Assembly (NCBI GenBank): GCA_050084985.1
Contig: JBITNC010000001.1
Span: 4,464,001 to 4,528,000 of the forward strand
Length of the DNA stretch: 64,000 nucleotides
Direction: 5' to 3'
Source: Nageia nagi
Taxonomy: Eukaryota > Pinophyta
Shown here: piece after piece, positions 33,732-42,160 of the stretch
Layout of the letters: each line of letters starts with the position of its first letter
Position numbering within the stretch: the first letter of the stretch is position 1
The notes under the pieces: generated by a model
Told to the model about the DNA's origin: nothing
What the model saw: the letters and a program-made list of their open reading frames with translations, nothing else
The model's database searches: none
Program-made: the position numbers and the translations under genes

Positions 33732-35839
33732 CTTGTTGTGGAATCTCTTCTTCTTGGTATAGAAGCACTTCTTTTGGTGTGGAAGCTACATCTTGGCGGT
33801 TCTTCATCCTTCTTCACTCCTCATCTTACACCCCATTGGCGAGGTAAATTTTTAAGAAAAGGTATAAAGTTCCTCCTTATTTGATCATTTTTTTTGGATT
33901 ATTACATAATGCTACTAACACATTATTTGCTATGTGTTAGTCCTTTTTAAGTTATGATTAACAAGTTGCAATTTTTTACTAATCCTCTATGTTACTTGCA
34001 ATTTTAAATTGCTATAGTTCTTTTAAAAAGGGTTAGTATACAACAATTGTAATTTGTTGTTCATATTATATTGAACTTAAAAGTATGTGTTGGTTCAATT
34101 ATTTGATTAAATACCAATATATGATGCAAAATTGCAATATTTTTACTAACATTTTTTATGTTAGTAGTATTATGTTATTACTATTTGCTTAAAAAATAGT
34201 AACTATATTATTGTGAAATTTCTCCTACATATTCTACCATTTTTTTTTGTTAATGGTATTTTTTTCTATGAGGCATGAATATTTAAAAAAGTTTGAGAGT
34301 AGGACAATTTTTTTTATTCTACCACAATTTTAGAGGCACAATAATATATTCAAAGGCTCTATATCTATATATATATATATAGATATTTCTTATTTTGTTT
34401 TAACTTTGTTTAAAATAATTAAAACAAAATTATATATATATATATATTTTTATTTCATTCAAAAATATATATATATCTATTTTTTATATTTTAAATCTGT
34501 TTAAAATATAAATCAAAAATATATATTTTTTATATTTTAAATTCGTTTAAAATACGTAAACATATATATATAGTTTTTATTTTGTTTTAAATTTATTTAA
34601 AATAAAAATAAAATATATATCAATGTTTAATTTATTTCGGGGGGGGTTAAGGTCAAAATGAGGCTCCTCCACCCCCACTCCTCCACCCCTACATGCAGCC
34701 GCTCCTCAGCCCCCGCGTGCTGCCGCTCCTCCACCCATGCGCGTGACCGTTCCATGACCTGCAATGATCGTAGGATCTGCACAGCATGCATGAGTTATTT
34801 CCCCTGCTACATGCTACTGACTACAGTGATCGCATTTAGCTGCTGCATCTATTTATTTTTGGCTGAGACATATTTGGCAGATCCATCCACCCTAGCTTGG
34901 CAATGACCTTTACCACGACTGCTCTGCAATTCATCCTCATGAACCTTTCCCGATTTGCTGCATGAGACATGGGGTTGAGTAAACCTGACATCAATTTACA
35001 CCGATTGTTTGCTGCAGCTCCTCACCAGGAGATGGTACATCGGGAGGCTTCCCACGTATATCAACATCACAAGCTAGAGAATACATTGAGCACATCCCCT
35101 TCTATTTTGCTTCGGATGCACCTCAGGCTAGCGCTGCAAAGTTTGTGTGCAATGTAGACCTTCTCTTCCTCTTAAGGTTTCAAGTTCGTGTGGATGGAGT
35201 ATTTTCACTTTACTTTATATTTTTGCACATTTGCTTTATACTTGCAATACACAAAAATTTGAAAGTAACCCCTAAAATGAATACATCCGCACATATTTTC
35301 CACAACATGACTTGTTTGGGGAGCCACGAGGTGAGGATAGGGCAGACTAGAGCCCTTTTAGTCCGAAGAACCAAGTGGTGGTAAATCCATCTTAATTGCC
35401 CCTAAGACCTCTGTTGGATTGGACATAACTCTATTAGGTGGATAGGCATGTGTGTAGTGATACCACATGTCCGCACGTCCATTCAGGGATTATCCTGATA
35501 ACCTAGGAGGAAAACTGAAAACCTTAATCAAGATAATTAAAATGGCCGGTCCAAGATACATCGGATCCTTGGAAAATAATTAGTACTTCTCCTTGTGAGA
35601 GTATATTACTGACCAAGGTGAACTGGTTGAGGACTGGTAGTACCTGGGCTCCACCTTGTGGGCATCTAGGTGAAGGCCTAATTCTATACAAGAAAACAAC
35701 CCCAACTTTATCCATCTATGGATTGTGGTTAGTAAGTTTGCACATGTAGGACATGTTTACTTATTAGATGTTTTATATGTATAGATGGAAAATTGTAAAA
35801 GTTTGAATTCTTATTGCATATTTACTCTTTTTTGTAGCA
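33732..35839 (+). other. Leader of C, modular, with a GC-rich patch
   Basis: 33732-34240 and 35280-35839 align with the matching ends of the B leader; the middle does not. The middle holds (TA)n runs with four palindromic blocks (34330-34625), then a G8 run at 34640 and a GC-rich, pyrimidine-rich patch (34660-34760; 'ccgctcctc' repeated), then near-50% GC sequence to about 35160. Small open frames at 34658-34906 and 34969-35157 have no recognised domain and are not called as genes. Confidence 0.6.
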
Positions 35840-36660
35840 ATGGTTGAAACCTTCGTTCCTAAGCATATACTCGACGGTTCCAACTTTGGAATATGGGAAC
35901 CTCGTATGAAAGTCGAGTTACAAGCAAGGAAGCTATGGTAGACAGTTAGTGAAGACGTGGTTGCTCCTACCGATGAAAAGGCTCTTGAAGTATACAACTC
36001 AAAGAATGAGTTAGCAACTTCAATGATTTATCGTGCAGTTTCATATGATGTCCTTCTCATGATCTCTTCATCAACTTCAGCAAAGGAAGCTTGGGATAGG
36101 TTAAAGAAAATTTACCTTGGGTCCAAATTTTCAAGGAGGTTTACCATTCTACAAAAGTTGTTGTAGTATCGACAAAGTGAAGATGAAAGTGCCTCCATCT
36201 ACTTAAACAAAATCATTGACCTCAAGACACAACTGGTTGGTTGTGGGTGCAACTGGATCAATGATGAGTTCATGGTCTTCATCATTCTTCAAAGCCTTAC
36301 TACAAAGTTCAGTAACTTTGTCACGGTTATGGAAACAAGGCTCGATGATGAAGAAGATGTCATCTCACTTGATAACCTTTCTAGACTCCTTCTGAAGCAT
36401 GAGGAAACTTTGAACAAGAAAATGTTGAACCTTTCTCCAAAGGACAATAGCATTGCTCTAGGAGCAACCAAAACTCCTTTCAAGAAAAAGTTCAAACATT
36501 ACAAATTCAAAGATAACAAGTCCTCATCTACCTTCAGGAAGTATGACAAAAAGGGCAACAACAATCATGGCAACTACAGGCAAAAGAATGACAAAGCTGG
36601 ATCAAGCAATCCAACACCTCAGGAAAAGTTTGATGGAAATTGTAACTTTTGTGGTATCTT
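35840..36660 (+). pseudogene. gag domain of C
   Basis: The start is ATG at 35840 (MVETFVPKHILDGSNFGIWEP). This is the UBN2/retrotransposon gag type of plant copia elements: SAKEAWDRLKKIYLG and, after two stops, YLNKIIDLKTQLVGCG, DEFMVFIILQSL. Stops TAG lie at 35939-35941 and 36164-36166. A zinc knuckle CNFCGIFGHKEYDC (C-x2-C-x4-H-x4-C) lies at about 36642-36683. The second ATG (36272) only marks the frame after the second stop. Gag would coat the RNA in the particle. Confidence 0.9.
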
Positions 36661-37777
36661 TGGGCACAAAGAGTATGATTGTCGCAAAAAGAAATTTGCT
36701 CAAAAAGGTAAGGGAAATACAAATGTGAGAAATTTCAATAATAGAAAGAAGAACAAGCATACTGCTAATATTGCCTACTACTCAATGACTCAAACTATTT
36801 CAAATGATTGGATTGTTGATTCAGGATGCACTAATCACATGTGTTATGAAAAGGATAAGTTTGAAAACTTTCATAAGTACAAAAAGGATACAGTTGTGAT
36901 AGGTGATAATACAGTCCTTGATGTTCAAGGAATAGGGAATGTGAAGATTCATGGAAAGGCACTTGATAATGTCTTTTATGTGCCTAAGCTAAGGATGAAT
37001 CTTATCTCGGTAATTCAGATTACAAGGACAGGATGCTCATTTGAGTTTACCTTACACTCCTGGTGTGTTAAGAAAGGACTTGCCACTTTGATGAAAGGAT
37101 CAGTAAAGAATGACCTTTATATTGTGGATCAAGTACCTTCAAAGATTTGTCTTGCTACAAATGTGTGTTCAAAAGGTAATCTTTGGCATCAACGATTAGG
37201 GCACCTTAACCACAAGATTTTTCAAGATATGAAAAATCAAGAACTTGTGGAAGGTTTACCTAATTTTTCACCCACATTTGGTCTTTGCGAAAGGTGCATT
37301 CTTGGAAAGATGAATAGGCAAAAGTTTGAAAAGGATAAGGCAACTCAGGCTACTCGTCCTCTTCAGCTAGTGCATTCAGATTTGATGGGTCCAATTCAGA
37401 TTAAGTCTCTAGGGGGAGCTTCTTATGTTATGACCTTCATTGATGACTTCAGTAGGATGACATTTGGTTATCTACTTGAGCACAAGGATCAAACTTTTGA
37501 CAGGTTTAGAGACTTCAAGGCACTTGTTGAAAATCAAACTGATTTTAAGATCAAGATGCTGAGATCTGATAATGGGGTGAATATAATAGCAATGAGTTTA
37601 ACGACTATTGTGTTAAACATGGGATTAAGTGATAATTCACAATCCCTTACACCCCTCAGCAAAATGGAGTTGTTGAAAGGAAGAATTGCACCATTATGGA
37701 AATGGCAAGATGCATGTTGGGTAACCTTCCTAGTTTCTTATGGGGAGAAGCTGTTCACACTGCTATTCACACCCTAA
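36661..37777 (+). pseudogene. Protease and integrase N-terminal part of C
   Basis: Protease: DWIVDSGCTNHM (catalytic D-S-G) at about 36808-36843 and FYVPKLRMNLISV. Then the pre-integrase HHCC region LWHQRLGHLNHK...CERCILGKMNR, and the core: VHSDLMGPIQIKSLGG (first Asp), FIDDFSRMTFGY, and LRSDNG (second Asp). A one-base deletion at about 37576-37580, in GGGGTGAATAT, throws the reading out of frame, so the continuous open stretch to 37777 ends in out-of-frame sequence. Confidence 0.9.
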
Positions 37778-38100
37778 ATAGGTGTCCTACTAAGGCAGTT
37801 GAAGGTAAAACTCCATATGAAGCATGGACAGGAAAGAAACCTAACCTCTCACACTTCAGGGTCTTCGGTTGTGATGCATTTGCCTTCATTACCTCAGAGA
37901 AAAGAAAGAAGCTAGATAAATAATCAGAAAAATGCATCTTTGTGGGGTATGATAATCAGCATAGAGGTTACAGGCTCTACTCTTCATCCCATAAAATAGT
38001 CTTTGTTTCTAGGGATGTTAAGTTCAATGAAATTTCTGAGGATACGACCTCTCATGCTAAGGTGTCTGATACAGATGATTTTTTGCTTGCACCAAACTAG
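37580..38100 (+). pseudogene. Integrase C-terminal part of C
   Basis: In the frame after the deletion come stops TGA 37630-37632 and TAA 37633-37635, then the conserved PYTPQQNGVVERKN with the catalytic Glu, MEMARCMLGNLPSFLWGEA, LNRCPTKAVEGKTPYEAW, HFRVFGCDAFAFI, a stop TAA at 37921, and the tail HRGYRLYSSHKIVFVSRDV. A TAG at 38098 ends it, in the same frame as RT. Confidence 0.9.
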
Positions 38101-39030
38101 TTGGATAATCATGTAGAGAAGTCACCACAAGAGCAAAATTCTCTAGCACAGAGAATTACAAGGAGTATGACCTTGAATAGCTCTTTATTTGCCAAACTTG
38201 ATAATACACATGAGCCATCAACCTTCAAAGAAGCTTCCAAGCAAGAGTGTTGGATGGAAGCTATGAAAGTTGAGTATGAGGCGCTCATGAAAAATGAAAC
38301 TTGGGATTTGGTTCCTTGTCCCAATGCAAAAAATGTGATTGGCAATAAATGGATATACAAGGTCAAGTACAATTCTAATGGAAAAATTGAAAAATACAAG
38401 GCAAGATTAGTGGCCAAAGGATTTGCTCAGAAATATGGTATTGATTATGAGGAAACCTTTGCTCCTGTGGCCAAGATGCCTACTATCAGAATAATCCTTG
38501 CTCTTTCTGCAGCTCAAGGATGGAAAGCTTTTCAACTTGATGTCAAAAGTGCATTTCTCAATGGTGACTTGGATGTTGAAATCTACATGAATCAACCAGA
38601 AGGATTTATTCCAGAAGGCAAAGAGTCTCTTGTGTGTAAGCTAAAGAAGTCTTTGTATGGACTTAAGCAAGCACCTAGAGCATGGTACAAGAAAATTTCA
38701 GGATTCTTTGTAGATATTGGTTTTTCCAAGTGCTTCTCAGATTCAGATCTATATGTACTCAATCAAGGAAAAGACGTGGTCATAATTCTCCTTTATGTGG
38801 ATGATCTTCTCATAACAGGCAATAATATTGAAATCATCCAAGAGTGCATCTCCAAACTCAAGGCAACATTTGAAATGACTGATCTAGGTCTATTGCATTA
38901 CTATCTTGGGATGCAAGTATACCAACACAAAGATTGTACTTATCTTAGTCAATCTAAGTATATATCAAACATCTTGCAAAAGTTTGGAATGGAGGAGTGT
39001 AAATATGCTGCAATACCTATTTCTCCTTGA
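38101..39030 (+). pseudogene. Reverse transcriptase of C
   Basis: 309 codons open. Motifs: ECWMEAMKVEYEALMKNETW, EKYKARLVAKGFAQKYGIDY, EETFAPVAKM, FQLDVKSAFLNGDLD (first Asp), VCKLKKSLYGLKQAPRAWY, ILLYVDDLLITGNN (YVDD catalytic pair), LGLLHYYLGMQVYQ. All residues needed for catalysis look present. It ends at TGA 39028-39030, where CGA would continue the frame into RNase H. Confidence 0.95.
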
Positions 39031-39759
39031 ATCGTTGTATCATTGAGATCAGATTCTCAGTTGGTTGATGCTACAGCTTATAGACAATTGATTGGTAGTC
39101 TTCTGTATCTAACTATCTCTCGTCCTGATATTACCTTTGCAGTGAATCTGATGGCACGATTCATGCAAAAACCATATGTTGAACACCTCAATGCTGTTAA
39201 GCAAATCTTGAGGTATGTCATAGGGACAAAGGATCTTGCTCTTAAGTATTCCAAAGTGCCCTCAATTGTTCTCTCAGGGTTCTCAGATTCTAATTATGGG
39301 GGAGATAGAGATGATAGAAAATCAACCTCTGCATATGTGTTTAGCATTGGTTCAGGTGCTATCTCTTGGGCTTCCAAGAAGCAACCTACTGTGACTCTTT
39401 CTACCATCGAAGCTGAATATCAAGCCATGTCTGTTGCTACCCAAGATGCTATTTGGCTAAGGTATCTTTTGAATGAAATTTGGTATAAGCAAAATGGCCC
39501 ATCTCTTATTTCGTCAGACAATCAATCGGTTATCTCTTTGGCTAAGAATCTTGTGTTCCATCAACGAACCAAACATGTAGAAATCCAAGCTCATTATATC
39601 AGGGAGAAGGTTCTAGATGACATCATACACTTGCAGTATTGTCCATCTACTGAAAACTCTGCTGATTTGTTCACCAAGCCCCTTCTTGAAGCTCAGTTCT
39701 ACAAGCTTAGGGATTCTCTCGTGTTGGTGAAGTTGCCCTCAAGGGGGAGTGAAGTTTAA
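39031..39759 (+). pseudogene. RNase H of C
   Basis: In frame with RT after the TGA. LVDATAYRQLIGSLLYLTIS, RPDITFAVNLMARFM, SDSNYGGDRDDRKSTSAY (first Asp), LSTIEAEYQAMS (Glu), SSDNQSVISLAKN (Asp), HQRTKHVEI and the terminal ADLFTKPLLEAQFYKL. The domain is complete (238 codons) and ends with TAA at 39757. It degrades the RNA strand during DNA synthesis and stands only because no stop falls inside it. Confidence 0.95.
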
Positions 39760-40579
39760 ACTTTTGTTAAGTGATGACAACTTCACCTCTAAGAGGCCTT
39801 TTTGATTGTACATTCTAGACCTCCGTGGTAAGTTTGCTCTGCATGACAAACTTGTTGTACAATTGTTGTTATAGAGTGTTGATTATTTGATACCTCAGTG
39901 GTAAGTTTGCTCTGCATGACAAACTTGTTGTACATTTTATACCTCTGTGGTGAGTTTTCTCTGAGTGAGAAACTTGTTGTACAAATTTTGAGCATATAAT
40001 TAATATACCTCCATGGTAAGTTCACTCTACGTGAGGAACTTGTTGTACATTCTATACCTCCGTGGTGAGTTTGCTTTGCATGAGAAACTCGTTGTACAAT
40101 TTTTATGCTCTATTTAAAATCAACACATGTCTATATACAACAGGTGACTATGAGTGATGGCTTGGCATCTTCGTGATGGCTTATAGTGCACCATTGATCA
40201 GTTATTTATAAGATGGCATTATTTGATTCTCTTATTTGAATATATGATGCATCTAACTGATTTTGTTAATGAGTTGCTTGTAGCATGCAGGATCTTCTTC
40301 AGAAATGCAGGTTACTCACCTTGTGAAAGCAAGCTCATGGAGACTCACATGTCAGCTTAAAGTTGATTGACTACTATGTACAGTGAAACTAGTTGTGGTT
40401 AATGATTGTATTGTAAACCATTTTTTGTCAAATGGTAATGTAGTGAGTCTCATACTAGTTCTCAAAAAAAAAGATTCTCAAATATGTAAAAGCTCTCATC
40501 TCCACTTGTATCTCTATGGAGGAGAACTCTCTCTTACTCTCTCTCTTCTCTCTTCTATGCTCTATCCCAATATTGCATT
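39760..40579 (+). other. 3' UTR of C
   Basis: Non-coding. The first part holds the hairpin array (39818-40105). The rest resembles the UTRs of A and B ('tatgagtgatggcttggcatc', then the 'ggagaactctct' stretch). Confidence 0.75.
39818..40105 (+). repeat. Five tandem hairpin units in the 3' UTR of C
   Basis: The units share 'acctcCgtggtaag', a hairpin and 'cttgttgtaca'. Hairpins: 39830-39853, 39903-39926, 39953-39974, 40018-40041 and 40067-40090. Arms differ between units (AAGTTTG/CAAACTT, AGTTT/AAACT, AAGTTC/GAACTT, GAGTTT/AAACTC) but stay complementary. A and B have one unit each. Confidence 0.85.
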
Positions 40580-40588
40580 AAGGGGGAG
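40580..40588 (+). promoter_or_regulatory. Polypurine tract of C
   Basis: AAGGGGGAG, directly before the 3' LTR; it would prime plus-strand synthesis. Confidence 0.9.
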
Positions 40589-41084
40589 TGTTAGAATTTG
40601 TAATGAAATATTGTGAATATCTAAACTCCTTTTAAATTCAATTAATCACTTAAGGGTATGTAGATACCTTAAGAGATTAATTGAATTCTTTAATATGTAG
40701 ACTTTGACTTTACCAAAGTGGTTAGTTGGTAGGTTGAAGTTAGGTGATACATTTAATGTAACCCTAACCTTACCCTTGGGCTAAAGGAAGGTTAGGGAGG
40801 TTCTCTCAAGCTATAAATAGAGGGCCTCTCCTCTTGTAACATATCTAAGTTTTGGAGTAAGATTACTCTACTTGGTTGTGTAAGAGAGAGCAAGAGATAG
40901 TTGTAAGAGAGACATAGATTGAGAATAGAGAACTAGTTGTGGATGTACTCCCAAGGAGGGAGGAACCACATTATATTGGTGTCATATTGTGTGAATGATG
41001 TTCTTAGAATTATAGATGATGAATGATTTAGCTTCCTAGTATAAGGTCCTAGAGGATTTGTTTAGATCTAATTCAAATCCTTCA
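40589..41084 (+). repeat. 3' LTR of element C
   Basis: 496 bp, TG...CA, four mismatches to the 5' LTR. The duplication CCCAA follows. Confidence 0.95.
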
Positions 41085-42160
41085 CCCAATTCCTTGGAAT
41101 TCAAGGATAGAATTATCACCTATTACAATTGCATCTTTCTTGTACTTGTGAAAATTTTCAAACTTGTCCTTTTCAAATCATAGGTGATTAGTGCAACCAG
41201 AATCAACAATCCAATCAAATAAAAAAGTATTAGTCATGGAGTAGAGCACAGTAGTAAATCTAGCTTTTATATTCTTCTTACCTTTTAAGTTCTTTACATT
41301 TACATTGCCCTTATTATTTTCTTCTCTTTTATTTTTATAGAAATTAGTTTCTTTATGACCATGGATGATATAAAAGTTATAATTTCTATCAAACTTTACC
41401 TTAAGATTTAGTTAGCTTGCCTTGCCTTTTCCATCTCTTTGTTTGAAGTAGATGTTGTTGTCATTATTGCTATGATTGTTGTTATTTTTGTGGTTGCCTC
41501 TTTTCTTAAATCTTTTAGAGGAAGAAGGATGAGATTTCTTATGATGATTGAACTTCTTCTTGAAAGGAGTTTTGGTTGCTCCTAAAGCAATGTTGTTATC
41601 CTTTGGAAAAGAAATCAACACCTTTTTGTTAAGAGTTTTCTTATGCTTCAAAAGGAGCCTAGAAAGGTTCTTAAGGGAGAAGATGTTTTCTTCATAATCA
41701 AGTATATTCTCAATAACTATCATAAAATTACCAAAATTTGAATACTGATGAAGACCATGAACGCATTATTGATCCAATTACACCCACAAGTAAAAAGTTA
41801 GGTCCTAAGGTCAATGATTTTATGTAAGTAGATGGCAACATTTTCATCTTCCCCTTAATGATATTGAAGCAACTTTTAGAGAATGGTAAACCTTCTAGAA
41901 AACTTCAATCCAAGGTAGATTTTCTTAAGCTTATCTCAATCTTCCATTTTCAAGGTTGAAGTTGAAATCATCAAGAGCACATCATCTAAAACTGCATAAA
42001 AAATCATGGAGGTTGCCAATTCATTCTTTATATTGTAGGCCTCAAGTGCCTTCTCATATGTATGAGCAACAAGGTTCTCATTCACTATTTACCAAAGCTT
42101 CCTTTCCTATAATTTGGCTCTCATCCAAGGTTCCCAAATGCCAAAGTTTGAACCATTGAG
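41085..42160 (-). pseudogene. gag and protease start of B (broken)
   Basis: Minus strand from about 42160: LNGSNFGIWEPW, KKIYLGLKFSRRFTIL, then 41723-41412 open (ILDYEENIFSLKNLSRLLLK; ALGATKTPFKKKF). The protease motif DSGCTNH lies near 41190-41210. In the zinc knuckle the three Cys positions read Tyr, Tyr/Phe and Phe/Tyr around an intact HGHKE; at least two fit TGT-to-TAT changes. This part lies before C in B reading order and joins 33221 across it. Confidence 0.8.

Larger units (their letters stand above)
33222..41084 (+). mobile_element. Element C: young Ty1/copia retrotransposon with stop-ridden frame
   Basis: 7863 bp between the perfect duplication CCCAA (33217-33221, 41085-41089). Both LTRs are 496 bp and differ at four positions (0.8%). 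Primer site, 2.1-kb leader, one gag-pol frame (35840-39759), 3' UTR with a hairpin array, and polypurine tract are all present. Domain order gag-PR-IN-RT-RH is that of Ty1/copia. The gag-pol frame has seven stops and one frameshift. It is inserted head-to-head in the protease of the related element B. Confidence 0.95.

Noticed and set aside
34366-34625. A MITE or foldback transposon in the C leader
   Set aside because: No terminal inverted repeats with a target duplication enclose the palindromic blocks; they look like local tandem growth.
34658-35157. Two open frames in the C leader as captured host genes
   Set aside because: They are 82 and 62 codons, have no recognisable domain, and GC-rich sequence has few stops by chance. 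The capture idea is kept as a finding, without a gene call.
39818-40105. Regular repeats that might be taken for a CRISPR array
   Set aside because: Units are contiguous, vary in the repeat itself, have no unique spacers of constant length, and lie in the 3' UTR of a plant retrotransposon.
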